From contig JADGNA010000008.1 in the NCBI GenBank assembly GCA_015234465.1, positions 558,001-622,000 of the forward strand: a stretch of DNA of 64,000 nucleotides, given 5' to 3'. Positions within the stretch are counted from its first letter, which is position 1, and the number at the start of each line of letters is the position of its first letter. The notes beneath the pieces were generated by a model that was given only the letters and a program-made list of their open reading frames with translations, was not told the DNA's origin and did not search any database. The stretch is from Salinibacterium sp. (GTDB lineage Bacteria > Actinomycetota > Actinomycetes > Actinomycetales > Microbacteriaceae). A program made the position numbers and the translations under genes. Positions 43,284 through 52,744 of the stretch are shown here, in pieces.

Positions 43284-44390
43284 CTACTCGCCGAAGACGA
43301 TGACCTGGCGGATGGCACTGCCGTCGGCGAGCGCATCCATTCCCGCGTTCACCTCGTCGAGGCTGATGTGGGAGGAGATGAGCTTCTCGACCGGCAACTT
43401 GCCCTCGCGCCACAGCTGGGCATAGCGCGGGATGTCGCGTTCGGGCACCGCGGACCCCAGGTAGCTCCCAACGATGGTGCGCGCCTCGGCCACGAGGCCG
43501 AGCGGGGAAACGGATGCGGTGGCGCTCGGCGCCGGAAGCCCCACGGTCACGGTCGTGCCGCCAGGAGCGGTCGCGGCGATGGCGGCCTCGAAGGCGCGGG
43601 CATTGCCCGCCGCCTCGATCACGACGGGCGCGCGGACACCGGACTCCGCGAGCTCGGACGGCGAGTACACGGCCGAAGCACCGAGCTCGAGCGCGCGGTC
43701 GAGCTTCTCCTGCACGGCGTCGACCCCGATGACCTCGTGGCCGAGCGAGACTGCCGTGAGCACGGCAGCCATACCGACTCCCCCGAGCCCCACGACGATG
43801 ATCGTGTCACCCTCGGCCGGATGCCCCGCGTTGATGACGGCGCCCCCGCCGGTCAGCACGGCGCATCCGAGCACGGCCGCGACATCCGCCGGCACATCGT
43901 CGTCGACGGGCACGACGGAGTTGCGGTTGACGACGGCATGCGTCGCGAAGCCCGAGACTCCAAGGTGATGGTGCACGTCGTGCCCGTCGCGGTGCAGGCG
44001 ACGCTCGCCCCCCACGAGTTCGCCCGCATTGTTGGCCTTCGTGCCGACCTCGCAGGGCAGTCGACCATCGGTGCGGCATCCCGCGCACTCGCCGCAGCGG
44101 GGCAGGAAGGTCATGACGACCCGCTGCCCGACCTGCACATCGTTCACACCCTCGCCGAGCTGTTCGACGCGGCCCGCCGCCTCGTGCCCGAGGAGCATGG
44201 GAACCGGCCGCACGCGGTTGCCGTCGACCACCGAGAGGTCGGAGTGGCACAACCCGGCAGCCTCGATGCGCACGAGGATCTCGCCCGCGCCGGGTGCATC
44301 GAGTTCCAGCTCCTGCACGGCGATGGGCCGCGAGTCCGCATAGGGACGGGCCCTGCCGATCTCCTCCAGGACTGCTCCGGTGATCTTCAT
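43284..44390 (-). CDS. Zinc-dependent alcohol dehydrogenase (MDR family)
   Basis: 368 residues. Catalytic zinc ligands in GLCHSDLS and GHEAAG; structural zinc loop CGECAGC plus the Cys at RLPC; Rossmann motif VGLGGVGMAAV. The layout matches the class III/benzyl-alcohol type NAD-dependent dehydrogenases. The segment CEVGTKANNAGELVGGERR is the substrate-lid region. It oxidises a primary alcohol or aldehyde adduct. It ends upstream of the acyl-CoA operon on the same strand, with site C between them, so it is a separate unit. Confidence 0.9.
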   Translation of the reverse strand: MKITGAVLEEIGRARPYADSRPIAVQELELDAPGAGEILVRIEAAGLCHSDLSVVDGNRVRPVPMLLGHEAAGRVEQLGEGVNDVQVGQRVVMTFLPRCGECAGCRTDGRLPCEVGTKANNAGELVGGERRLHRDGHDVHHHLGVSGFATHAVVNRNSVVPVDDDVPADVAAVLGCAVLTGGGAVINAGHPAEGDTIIVVGLGGVGMAAVLTAVSLGHEVIGVDAVQEKLDRALELGASAVYSPSELAESGVRAPVVIEAAGNARAFEAAIAATAPGGTTVTVGLPAPSATASVSPLGLVAEARTIVGSYLGSAVPERDIPRYAQLWREGKLPVEKLISSHISLDEVNAGMDALADGSAIRQVIVFGE

Positions 44391-44488
44391 TGAACCTCCA
44401 GGTTTCGGGATGAGGGGACGTGCAGGACACATTCTCACGAATGCCGGCGAGGGTGAACATACCGCTGTCCGTTCCGCACGGGGCGGGT

Positions 44489-44494
44489 TAGCCT
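44489..44494 (+). promoter_or_regulatory. -10 box of the GNAT gene (leaderless)
   Basis: TAGCCT, seven bases, then the ATG at 44502. No ribosome-binding site is present. Confidence 0.45.
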
Positions 44495-44501
44495 GAAGTG
44501 C

Positions 44502-44957
44502 ATGGGCGAACTCAGACTTGAAGAGCTATCCGCTGCCAACGCCGCCGCGGCGAACGGGCTGAGCCTGAAGCCGGGCCAGGAGCAGTTCATTGCGCCGGTC
44601 ACCTACGCGATGGCCGACCCCTTCCTCAACCCCAACACGACCTGGTCGCGCGTGGTCCGCGACGCCGAGGACGAGGTCGTCGGCTTCGTGCTCGCGAACT
44701 TCGACGAGGATGCGACGGAGGAGGAGTTCCGCAGCTGCATCTGGCGCATGAACGTCGCCGCCGAAGCCCAGGGTGGCGGCGTGGGTCGCTTCATCGTCGA
44801 GCGGGCCACGGATGAGGCGCGGCGGCGTGGCTTCGACCGCATCACCGTGATCTGGGAGTCGGGCGACGAGGGTCCGGAAGACTTCTTCGTGCACGTCGGC
44901 TTCAAGGTCATCGGCGAGACCCAGTACGGCGAGAAGATCGGCGCCATCGAGACCTGA
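44502..44957 (+). CDS. GNAT-family N-acetyltransferase
   Basis: 151 residues. Acetyl-CoA loop GGGVGRFIVERATDEARRRG after strand IWRMNVAAEAQG, and a C-terminal FFVHVGFKVIGETQYG. Resembles the spermidine/spermine acetyltransferase-like (PaiA/BltD) group, but the substrate cannot be deduced. The stop overlaps the start of the next gene by one base, so it is co-translated with the alkyltransferase-like protein. Confidence 0.83.
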   Translation: MGELRLEELSAANAAAANGLSLKPGQEQFIAPVTYAMADPFLNPNTTWSRVVRDAEDEVVGFVLANFDEDATEEEFRSCIWRMNVAAEAQGGGVGRFIVERATDEARRRGFDRITVIWESGDEGPEDFFVHVGFKVIGETQYGEKIGAIET

Positions 44958-45280
44958 TGCCCGAATCGGCTCCCCCCGCGGATGACGAGTTCGCGTCGCA
45001 CGTGCTCGACATCGTCGCGGCGATCCCGCCGGGTCATGTCATGACCTATGGCGACGTCGCATCCGTTCTCGCCTCTCGGGGAGCGCGGGTCGTGGGCAAC
45101 ATCCTGGCGAAGAGCGGCAGCGATGTGCCGTGGTGGCGGGTCATCCGCGCGGGCGGCGTGGCCCCGGCGGGCAAGGAGGAGCGCGCCCTCGAGCACTATC
45201 GCGAGGAGGGGACGCCCCTGCGCTGGCGCGCGGACGGCACGTTCCGGGTGGACACGGGGGCGGCCCGCCACATCCCCTGA
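44957..45280 (+). CDS. Alkyltransferase-like protein (MGMT/Ogt homologue without active cysteine)
   Basis: 107 residues, corresponding to the DNA-binding domain of O6-alkylguanine alkyltransferases. Helix IPPGHVMTYGDVA and the arginine-finger helix are conserved. At the position of the PCHR active site the sequence reads PWWRV, so the acceptor cysteine is replaced by tryptophan. Alkyltransferase-like proteins of this kind bind O6-alkylguanine and hand it to nucleotide excision repair instead of repairing it. Confidence 0.88.
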   Translation: MPESAPPADDEFASHVLDIVAAIPPGHVMTYGDVASVLASRGARVVGNILAKSGSDVPWWRVIRAGGVAPAGKEERALEHYREEGTPLRWRADGTFRVDTGAARHIP

Positions 45281-45360
45281 CCCCCTTTTAGGTCATTCTC
45301 ACAAGAGTGAGGCTATGTCAGGCTTGCTGAGTTGCACTCAACGCACAATGGGAGCTCTCA

Positions 45361-46326
45361 ATGACGAAGCCTGTCCTGCGCCACTCGCTCGCCCTCCTCG
45401 CCGCCTCGGCGGTCGTCGCCCTCGCCGGCTGCACGCCGGGAGCGACCGCAAGCAACGGCTCGGTTGAGCTCACGGTCGGGGCCCTCCCGAGCGTTGAGAG
45501 CGCACCGCTCTTCCTCGGTCAGGAGAAGGGATTCTTCGCCGACGAGGGCATCCACCTGCGCATCGCCTCTCTCGCATCCGGAACCGCCATGATGATCGAC
45601 CCCGTCGTCGACGGCACCTACGACATCGCCGTCAGCGACATGCTGACGCTCATGGCCGCGAACGAGGACGGATCGGAGCTGCGCCTGCTCGCGCCGGCAG
45701 GTTCGGCATCCGGCGACACCGCCTCCGACTTCGGGGCCCTCGTCGTGAAGGAGGACTCCCCCGCCCAGCAGTTGAGCGACCTCGAGGGTGCCTTCGTGGG
45801 AAGCAACAGCACGGGCGACACCAACAACACGGTGCTGCGCTCGATCATGGACGCGACGGCGGGCTTCTCCTACACGGTGCAGTGGAAGGAGGTGCCGTTC
45901 CAGGCTGCCTCCTCGGCGCTCGACGACGGCACGATCGACGCGGCCTTCCTCGTCGAGCCATACCTGACGCGGGCGCTCAACGGCGACACGCGCGTGCTCA
46001 GCTACGTCTACTCGGAGTTCGACCCGGCGCTCGACGTCAACGCCTACTTCACCTCGGCATCCTTCGCCAGCGACCACTCGGAGCTGCTCGAGCGCTTCAG
46101 GGCCGCCCTCACCAAGTCGATCGACTACGCGGCGGAGAACCCCTCCGAGGTGCGCGCGATCATGACGAGCTACGCCGAGACGCAGTGGAACGAACGCTCG
46201 GGCGCCGTGCTTCCGCGATACACGACGGAGTTCGACGTGCCCGCGGCCACCCGGCTCGCCAACGACGCCGTGAAGTACCTCGTGCTCAAGCAGGTGCCGG
46301 ACTTCGACGCCCTGATCCTCGACTAG
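45361..46326 (+). CDS. ABC transporter substrate-binding lipoprotein (NitT/TauT-like)
   Basis: 321 residues. Lipobox LAGC (Cys24), then a type II binding fold of the SsuA/ThiY/TauA group: LPSVESAPLFLGQEKGFFADEG near the N-terminus and VEPYLTRAL in the second lobe. GGGAG lies upstream of the ATG. It would deliver a small molecule (sulfonate, nitrate, pyrimidine or similar) to an ABC permease, but no permease or ATPase of this type is in the window. The 80-bp upstream gap has TGAGT/ACTCA (45328-45340) and CTCAC/GTGAG inverted boxes, possible operators. Confidence 0.83.
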   Translation: MTKPVLRHSLALLAASAVVALAGCTPGATASNGSVELTVGALPSVESAPLFLGQEKGFFADEGIHLRIASLASGTAMMIDPVVDGTYDIAVSDMLTLMAANEDGSELRLLAPAGSASGDTASDFGALVVKEDSPAQQLSDLEGAFVGSNSTGDTNNTVLRSIMDATAGFSYTVQWKEVPFQAASSALDDGTIDAAFLVEPYLTRALNGDTRVLSYVYSEFDPALDVNAYFTSASFASDHSELLERFRAALTKSIDYAAENPSEVRAIMTSYAETQWNERSGAVLPRYTTEFDVPAATRLANDAVKYLVLKQVPDFDALILD

Positions 46327-46344
46327 CCGCGAGGCATCCGCCCC

Positions 46345-47565
46345 TCAGCGGATGCGCGCGGACAGGCAGGTCACGCCGCCCTCGAGCTTCTCGAACTCCG
46401 AGATGTCGGCCGTCACGAGCGTGTAGCCGAGGCTCTCGATGAGCGCCGCCGTGCCGGGAGCGGCACTCGAGACGAGGACGGTCGCGTCGTCGAGGGGGAC
46501 GACCGCGGAGCCCTCCGCCTCCGGCACCGACAGGAAGCGGTGGAAGAGCGAGGGCTCATCGACGTTCGGTGCGTATCCGATGACCGTGCCATCCGGCAGC
46601 GCCGAGACGGCCGTCTTGAGATGGAGCACCTTCGTCACTGGCACCGCGACGACCTCGAAGCCGAGGGGCTGCACGATGCGACGGAGTTGGCGGATGCCCT
46701 CGGCATTCGTGCGCCCGCTGCTGCCCACGTAGACCGTGCGCCCCACCGTGAGCACGTCGCCGCCCTCGAGGGTGCCCGGCGCCTCGATGTGCTCGACGTG
46801 GAGGCGCAGGCCCCGCACCATCGCTTCGACAGCCTCCGTCTCGCCCCTCCGCGACTCCGTGCCGGCGATGCCGATGACCGCCGTGTCGTCGAAGGTCATG
46901 ACGGTGTCTTCAACGAAGACCGAGTCGGCGAGGCCCTCCGCGACTGGCACCTCCATGACGTCCCAGCCGTGCTCGGCGAGCACCGCGACGTAGGACTCCC
47001 ACTGGCGGTCGGCCCGCTCCGGGTCGACCGCACTGCGCTCGATGTGCGTCACCTCGCCGTCGGCGAGCGTGCTGGCCGGGAGGCGCACGAGCGCGATGCG
47101 GCGCTCGGAGTCCTCGCCGGGCGCGCCGGCGATCGCCCGCCAGACGGCCACCCCGACGGTCGCCGCGAAGATGCCGCAGGCCACGATGAAGACGAGGTTC
47201 GGCCCGATCAGCGAGGCCGCGAGGTAGTCGGTCGTATTGGCGTCAAGCGCCGCGCCCTCGCCCAGGACCGCGAGAAGCGTGCCGAGGTAGGAGGAGACGA
47301 CGGCGACGGCCAGCCCGACGGGAAGTGCGATGTACCAGCGGCGGAACGCCTCGAGCGCGGCCGCGAGGCTCAGGAGCACGAAGGTGAGCGCGGTGCCGTT
47401 CTGGAAGAAGCGGGCGAGGCTCGCGAAGGTCTCCGGGTTCGCACCCGCCGAGACGAAGAACGCGAAGACGGTCGTGACGTGGGCGAGCAGCGCGATCGAC
47501 GCCCCCGTCGCCAACGCGCCGAGGATGCGCCGAGAGATGGACAGGTGCGGGGAGGGGTACGCCAT
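46345..47565 (-). CDS. Dimethylargininase fused to a four-helix membrane domain
   Basis: 406 residues from the ATG at 47565 (TAGGCT seven bases upstream; leaderless). Residues 1-150 have about four transmembrane helices (for example ILGALATGASIALLAHVTTV). From about 155 a complete DDAH/amidinotransferase fold follows: ADSVFVEDTVMTFDD, the substrate loop LEGGDVLTVGRTVYVGSSGR, His in VLHLKTAV, and the nucleophile Cys400 in GGVTCLSAR. DDAH hydrolyses N-omega-methylated arginines to citrulline and methylamines. Standard DDAH is soluble and about 255-285 residues; the membrane part resembles no family I can name. Confidence 0.85.
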   Translation of the reverse strand: MAYPSPHLSISRRILGALATGASIALLAHVTTVFAFFVSAGANPETFASLARFFQNGTALTFVLLSLAAALEAFRRWYIALPVGLAVAVVSSYLGTLLAVLGEGAALDANTTDYLAASLIGPNLVFIVACGIFAATVGVAVWRAIAGAPGEDSERRIALVRLPASTLADGEVTHIERSAVDPERADRQWESYVAVLAEHGWDVMEVPVAEGLADSVFVEDTVMTFDDTAVIGIAGTESRRGETEAVEAMVRGLRLHVEHIEAPGTLEGGDVLTVGRTVYVGSSGRTNAEGIRQLRRIVQPLGFEVVAVPVTKVLHLKTAVSALPDGTVIGYAPNVDEPSLFHRFLSVPEAEGSAVVPLDDATVLVSSAAPGTAALIESLGYTLVTADISEFEKLEGGVTCLSARIR

Positions 47566-47572
47566 ACTCGAG

Positions 47573-47578
47573 AGCCTA
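47573..47578 (-). promoter_or_regulatory. -10 box of the membrane-DDAH gene (leaderless)
   Basis: Minus-strand TAGGCT, seven bases before the ATG at 47565. Confidence 0.5.
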
Positions 47579-47617
47579 TTCCCAGCCGCGACGCTGCAGG
47601 ACCCCGCAACTTCCGGG

Positions 47618-49420
47618 TCAGACGAGCGACTCCCGCCACGCCGCGTGCATGCGGGAGAAGCGGCCATCGCCCGCGATGAGCTCGGCGGGCGCGCCGTCCT
47701 CGACGATGCGGCCGTGCTCCATGACGAGCACCCGGTCCGCGATCTCGACGGTCGAGAGCCGGTGAGCGATGATGACGGCCGTGCGGTCGGCGAGGAGCGT
47801 CTGCAGGCCGCGCTGCACCAGGCGTTCGCTCGGGATGTCGAGCGACGCCGTCGCCTCGTCGAGGATGAGCACAGCGGGGTCGGCGAGGAACGCCCTGGCG
47901 AACGACAGCAGCTGCCGCTGCCCCGCCGAGACCCGGCCACCACGCTTGTTGACGTCGGTGCCGTAGCCGTCGGGAAGCGCACAGATGAAGTCGTGCGCAC
48001 CCACCGCCCTCGCGGCATCCTGGATCTCGGCGAGCGTCGCCCCCGGGCGGCCCAGCGCGATGTTGTCGGCGACCGTGCCGCTGAAGAGGTAGGCCTCCTG
48101 CGTGACCATGACGATCGCGCGGCGCAGGTCCTTGGGATGGAGCTCGCGAAGGTCGATGCCGTCGAGGGTCACGGCACCCTCGCTCGGGTCATAGAACCGC
48201 GAGATGAGCTTGGCGAGCGTCGACTTGCCCGCACCCGTCGTGCCGACGAGGGCGATCGTCTGCCCCGCAGGGATGTCGAGCGTGAACTCCGGCAGGATGA
48301 CGCGCTCAGGCGTGTAGGCGAAGGTCACGCCGTCGAAGCGCACGGCGCCCTTCGCCTCGCGCAGGTCTTTGGGCGACGCCGGGTCGGGCACGCTCGGGAG
48401 CTCCTCGAGCACGCCCGAGATCTTCTCGAGCGCGGCCGCCGCCGACTGGTAGGAGTTGTAGAACATCGCCATCTCCTCCGCGGGCGCGAAGAAGTTGCGG
48501 GTGTAGAGCAGCGCCGCGAGGAGCACACCGATCGGCAGCGAGCCGTCGGCCACCCGGAAGCCGCCCACGAGCAGCACGACGCCGAGCGTCACATTGCCGA
48601 TCAGGATGAGCACGGGCTCGTAGGTGCCGAACAGCTGGATGACGCGGGCATTGGCATCCCGGTTGTCCTCGACGAGCTCGCCGAACTCGCGCTCGTTGCG
48701 ACGCTCCCGGCGGAAGGCCTGCACCGCGCGGATGCCCGTCATGGTCTCGACGAACTTCACGATCATGCGGGCCGAGGAGACGCGCGTGCGCCGGAACATC
48801 CGTCGCGAATTCACCTGGAACCAGCGGGTCAGCACCGCGAGCGGCACGAGCGACAGCAACAGGATGAGCCCGCTCACCCAGTCGACGATCAGCAGCGCGA
48901 TCGCGATGAAGACCATGTAGAGGCCGCCCTGCACGAGCTGGTTGAGCCCATTGCCGAGCAGTTCCTTGATCGACTCGAGGTCGCTCGTCTGGCGCGAGAT
49001 GATGCGGCCAGAGGTGTAGCTCTCGTGGAACTCGAGGCTCAGCCGCTGCGTGTGCAGGAACACTCGCTTGCGCAGGTCGAGCAGCATCGACTGCGCGAGT
49101 CGCGCCGTGAGAATCGTGTACCAGGCGACGAGCACGGCACCCAGGATGCCCGTGACGACGTAGATGCCGACCGTGACGCCGAGCGGCATCCAGTCGCCCT
49201 CGAGTGCCGCGGGAAGCCCGCGGTCGATGCCGATCGCGATGAGGCCGGGGCCCGCGACCTGCGCGATCGTGCTCACGAGGATGACGGCAGCCGTCAGGGT
49301 GAGCGTCTTCGAGAGCGGGCGCACGAGCGAGCCAAGGAGGCGCACGGAGCGCCCCTGCAACAGCTTGTTCTCCTCGCGCGAGAAGTCATCACGCTCCTCC
49401 TCGACGCCGAGCGTGCTCAC
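47618..49420 (-). CDS. ABC exporter subunit, catalytically competent half
   Basis: 600 residues, type IV ABC exporter half: six transmembrane helices (about 35-330), then the nucleotide-binding domain. Walker [10 protein letters not shown], signature [14 protein letters not shown], Walker [12 protein letters not shown] with the catalytic Glu, switch His in IIAHRLSTV. The signature is slightly altered (SAGQ for SGGQ). GTG start overlapping the upstream partner by 4 bp. The two half-transporters should form a heterodimer with one active and one degenerate ATP site, exporting lipids, drugs or peptides. Confidence 0.9.
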   Translation of the reverse strand: MSTLGVEEERDDFSREENKLLQGRSVRLLGSLVRPLSKTLTLTAAVILVSTIAQVAGPGLIAIGIDRGLPAALEGDWMPLGVTVGIYVVTGILGAVLVAWYTILTARLAQSMLLDLRKRVFLHTQRLSLEFHESYTSGRIISRQTSDLESIKELLGNGLNQLVQGGLYMVFIAIALLIVDWVSGLILLLSLVPLAVLTRWFQVNSRRMFRRTRVSSARMIVKFVETMTGIRAVQAFRRERRNEREFGELVEDNRDANARVIQLFGTYEPVLILIGNVTLGVVLLVGGFRVADGSLPIGVLLAALLYTRNFFAPAEEMAMFYNSYQSAAAALEKISGVLEELPSVPDPASPKDLREAKGAVRFDGVTFAYTPERVILPEFTLDIPAGQTIALVGTTGAGKSTLAKLISRFYDPSEGAVTLDGIDLRELHPKDLRRAIVMVTQEAYLFSGTVADNIALGRPGATLAEIQDAARAVGAHDFICALPDGYGTDVNKRGGRVSAGQRQLLSFARAFLADPAVLILDEATASLDIPSERLVQRGLQTLLADRTAVIIAHRLSTVEIADRVLVMEHGRIVEDGAPAELIAGDGRFSRMHAAWRESLV

Positions 49421-51195
49421 TGCTCCACCTCCAGGGACGAGATCACGAAGCGGTAGTGCTCGTTGCGGGCCAACAGCTCGGAGTGGGTGCCGACATCGTC
49501 GATGCGCCCGTCCCGCATGAGCGCGACCCGGTCGGCCAGCTGCACGGTCGACGGGCGGTGCGCCACGATCAGCGCCGTGGTCGCCGCGAGGACGCGGCGC
49601 AGGCCCGCCTCGACGGCCGCCTCCGTGTCGACATCGAGGGCCGAGAGCGGGTCGTCGAGCACGAGCACGTCGGGCCTCGCCGCGACGGCACGGGCAAGCG
49701 CGAGGCGCTGCCGCTGTCCACCGGAGAGGCTCATGCCCTCCTCGCCGATCGTGGTGTCGAGACCCTCAGGCAGCGCGTGCACGAAGTCTGCCTGCGCGAT
49801 GTCGACGGCCTCGCGTAGCTCCTCCTCCGAGGCATCCGGGTTTCCCAGCAGCACGTTCTCGCGCACGCTCGCCGAGAAGAGGATCGCCTCCTCGAAGCCC
49901 ATCGCGATGCGCTCGCGCAGCTGCTCACGGCTCAGGTCGCGGATGTCGACCCCGTCGAGCACGATGCGCCCGCCCGTGAGGTCATAGAGCCGGGTCGTCA
50001 GCGCCGTCAGCGTCGACTTGCCGCAGCCCGTCAGCCCGACGAGCGCCATGGTCTCCCCCGGCTGCAGCTCGAGGTTCACCCCGTCGACGATGTCGCGCGA
50101 ATCGGGGTGAGCATCCTGGTAGCGGAAGTGCGCATCCTCGAACACAAGCCTGCCCTCACCGCGAGCCACGGACGAGGGATGCTCGGGGTCGACGATGGGG
50201 TTCACCTCGTCCATCACCTCGAAGTAGCGGTCGACCGCGGTGCGGGTGTCGAAGGTCATCGAGAGAAGGAAGCCGATCGACTCGACCGGCCAACGCAGCA
50301 CCGCCGCGGTCGCGAAGAACGCGACGAGTCCGCCGACCGAGAGGTCGCCGTTCACCGCGAGGAACACGCCGGCAAGGAGCGACAGGGCGAACGTGACATC
50401 CGGAACCAGCAGCAGCCAAAGCCAGATGCCGGCGATCGCGCGGGCCTTCTCGATCTCGGTGCCGCGCAGCTCCTCCGCCTGCTTCGTGAAGTTCTCGAGG
50501 GCGTGCCGGCCGCGGCCGAAGGCCTTCAGCACGCGGATGCCGTGCACCGACTCCTCGACGGTCGTCGCAAGGTCGCCAGCCTGGTCCTGGCTGAGGCGCG
50601 CCACCCGCGAGTACCTGTTCTCGAAGGCGAAGGTGTAGATCCAGAGCGGGATTGAGCAGATGACGAAGAGCACCCCGAGCTGCCAGCTGAGGTTGAGCAG
50701 CAGCACGAAGCCGATCACGACCGTCACGATGTTGACGACCAGCAGCACGATGCCGAAGGACAGCCAGCGACGGATGAGCCCCAGGTCGGTCGACATGCGC
50801 GAGAGCAGCTGCCCGCTCGGCCAGCGGTCGTGGAAGGCGACGGGCAGGTCTTGCAGGCGCGCATAGAAGTCGTCGCGCATCCGTGCCTCGACGTGCGTGC
50901 CCGGCACGAGCACGAACCAGCGGCGCAGCCAGATCATCCCCGCCTCGAGCGCCCCCAGCGCGAGCACCGCGGCGACCGCCCACCACAGGCCAGAGACCTC
51001 GCCCTCAGCGAGGGGTCCGTCGACGAGCGAGCGCAACACCTGAGGAATCAGCAGCGAGACGACCGCGCCCACAAGCGCCGCGACCGCGCCCATCGCGATG
51101 CGAGGGAGGGCAGGGCGGACCCAGGGCAGGATGCGCAGGATGGCGCGAGCAGTTGACGGGCGCTTTGTGGGCGCCGCGATGTCCGGGGGGAACAC
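49417..51195 (-). CDS. ABC exporter subunit with degenerate Walker B
   Basis: 592 residues from a GTG. Six transmembrane helices, then a nucleotide-binding domain: Walker [10 protein letters not shown], canonical signature [14 protein letters not shown], Walker [13 protein letters not shown], in which the catalytic Glu is Asp. The switch His is in IVAHRPSTV. The Glu-to-Asp change together with the altered signature in the partner (47618-49420) is the usual pattern of asymmetric heterodimeric exporters such as TM287/288. The two genes overlap, so they are made together. Confidence 0.9.
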   Translation of the reverse strand: MFPPDIAAPTKRPSTARAILRILPWVRPALPRIAMGAVAALVGAVVSLLIPQVLRSLVDGPLAEGEVSGLWWAVAAVLALGALEAGMIWLRRWFVLVPGTHVEARMRDDFYARLQDLPVAFHDRWPSGQLLSRMSTDLGLIRRWLSFGIVLLVVNIVTVVIGFVLLLNLSWQLGVLFVICSIPLWIYTFAFENRYSRVARLSQDQAGDLATTVEESVHGIRVLKAFGRGRHALENFTKQAEELRGTEIEKARAIAGIWLWLLLVPDVTFALSLLAGVFLAVNGDLSVGGLVAFFATAAVLRWPVESIGFLLSMTFDTRTAVDRYFEVMDEVNPIVDPEHPSSVARGEGRLVFEDAHFRYQDAHPDSRDIVDGVNLELQPGETMALVGLTGCGKSTLTALTTRLYDLTGGRIVLDGVDIRDLSREQLRERIAMGFEEAILFSASVRENVLLGNPDASEEELREAVDIAQADFVHALPEGLDTTIGEEGMSLSGGQRQRLALARAVAARPDVLVLDDPLSALDVDTEAAVEAGLRRVLAATTALIVAHRPSTVQLADRVALMRDGRIDDVGTHSELLARNEHYRFVISSLEVEQ

Positions 51196-51300
51196 GGGGA
51201 CTCGTTTCTAGGATCGCCGTGCGGATCGGCGCACAAACGGGCATTCAGCGTACAGAGCGGTCGGTACCCGCCGCAAGCGGTGCCCGCTCGCCTTCGCGGG

Positions 51301-51362
51301 TTGAGTAGCGAGCGCCAGCGAGCGTATCGAAGCCGAGCTCAGGGTTTCGATACGGGCCCTGG
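51301..51362. repeat. TTCGATACG intergenic repeat, copy 2
   Basis: TTGAGTAGCGAGCG (51301-51314), 4 bp, CGAGCGTATCGAA (51319-51331) form an imperfect palindrome. TTCGATACGGGCCCTGG (51346-51362) follows, matching 2796-2811 with one inserted G. It fills the gap between the ABC exporter operon and gntP, which has no other feature. Confidence 0.65.
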
Positions 51363-51388
51363 TCCTCCCTCGCAGGCTAGGCCGCCGC

Positions 51389-52744
51389 CTACACGAGGAA
51401 GAGGCTCAGCACCCACACCGCGACGAAGCCCGCGACACCCTGGATCGCGGTCGCCGGCGTGAGGGTGCGGTAGGCCGTCGCCGTGGGGATGCGACTGAAC
51501 TGCGACACGACCCAGAAGTAGGAGTCGTTGGCATGCGAGACGACCATCGCGCCGGCGCCGATCGCGAGGACGGCGAGCACGGGTCCGGCGCCCGACGCCA
51601 GGCCGAGCGGCTCCAGGAGCGGCAGCAGCATGGCCGAGGTTGTGACCATCGCGACGGTCGAGGAGCCCTGCGCCGTCTTGAGCGCCGCCGAGATGATGAA
51701 GGGCACGGCGATGCCGAGGCCGAGCGACGCGAGGTTCTCCGAGAGGAAGTCGGTGATGCTGCTCTTGCCGAGCACACCACCGAAAGCGGCACCCGCCGAG
51801 GTGATGAGGAGGATGGGCGCCGCGATGACGATCGAGTCTGAGATGTTCTTGTTGAAGGACTCGAGCTTTCCCTTGCCGCGGAGGAGGAAGACGGCCGCGA
51901 TGAGTCCGAGCACGAGGGCGATGACCGGGGTGCCGAGGAAGTTGACGGTCATCGCGAACCAGCCCTCGCCGAAGGGCTCGCCCGGCAGCTTCGCGATCGA
52001 GGCGAGGCAGATCAGCAGGATGGGCAACAGGATGGGCAGGAAGGCCATGAAGCCGCTCGGGAGCTTGCCGTAGTTGGCCTTGAGCTCCTCGTAGCTGACC
52101 TCGACCTCCTCCTCCGGCACCGGCAGGAGTTCGACATCCTTCTTGAGGAACGTGTTGGCGAAGAGCAGGGCGGCCCCCGCCGAGAAGGCGGCGACCGCGA
52201 GCCCGAGTCCGATGAGCAGGCCGAGGCTGTCGGTGACCTCGAGGTTGGCCGCGGCCGCGAGCGGCCCGGGAGTCGGCGGCACCATCGTGTGGGTCGCGTA
52301 AAGGCCCGTCATGAGGGCGATCGACATGGCGACGAGCGAGACCTTCGCCCGCTCCGCCATCGCCTTCTTGAGCGAGTTCAGGATGACGAAGCCCGAGTCA
52401 CAGAAGACCGGGATCGAGACGATGTAGCCGATGATGCTCATCGTGAGCGTCGGGAAGCGGGTGCCCAGGACTCGGATGAGGGCATCCGCCATGGCGATGG
52501 CACCGCCCGAACGCTCAAGGATCACGCCAATCATCGTGCCGAAGAGGATCACCAGCCCGATGTTGCCCATCGTGTTGCCGAACGACGTCGTGATCGTCGG
52601 GATGATCTCCTCGAGCGGCAAGCGGAACGCGAAGGCCCCGATCAGTGCCGCCCCGAGGAGGGCGAGGAACGGGGAGATCTTCCACCGCGCCGTCACCAGC
52701 ACGATCCCGACCACAAGGACGAGGAGGATGAGGAGATCGATCAT
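51389..52744 (-). CDS. GntP-family gluconate/organic acid permease
   Basis: 451 residues from the ATG at 52744, with AAAGGAG upstream. About twelve to fourteen hydrophobic segments; family motifs include GNTMGNIGLVILFGTMIG, PVFCDSGFVIL, HTMVPPTPGPLAAA and HANDSYFWVVSQFS. It imports gluconate, glycerate or a related sugar acid with protons. The glycerate kinase gene lies just upstream and overlaps it by 4 bp, so glycerate is a good candidate substrate. Confidence 0.9.
   Translation of the reverse strand: MIDLLILLVLVVGIVLVTARWKISPFLALLGAALIGAFAFRLPLEEIIPTITTSFGNTMGNIGLVILFGTMIGVILERSGGAIAMADALIRVLGTRFPTLTMSIIGYIVSIPVFCDSGFVILNSLKKAMAERAKVSLVAMSIALMTGLYATHTMVPPTPGPLAAAANLEVTDSLGLLIGLGLAVAAFSAGAALLFANTFLKKDVELLPVPEEEVEVSYEELKANYGKLPSGFMAFLPILLPILLICLASIAKLPGEPFGEGWFAMTVNFLGTPVIALVLGLIAAVFLLRGKGKLESFNKNISDSIVIAAPILLITSAGAAFGGVLGKSSITDFLSENLASLGLGIAVPFIISAALKTAQGSSTVAMVTTSAMLLPLLEPLGLASGAGPVLAVLAIGAGAMVVSHANDSYFWVVSQFSRIPTATAYRTLTPATAIQGVAGFVAVWVLSLFLV

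Noticed and set aside
44455-44474. ATACCG-like sequence upstream of the GNAT gene as a fourth TetR site
   Set aside because: Only the first half-site matches; the second half (CCGTTC) is not the expected GGTAT, so it is not a convincing operator.
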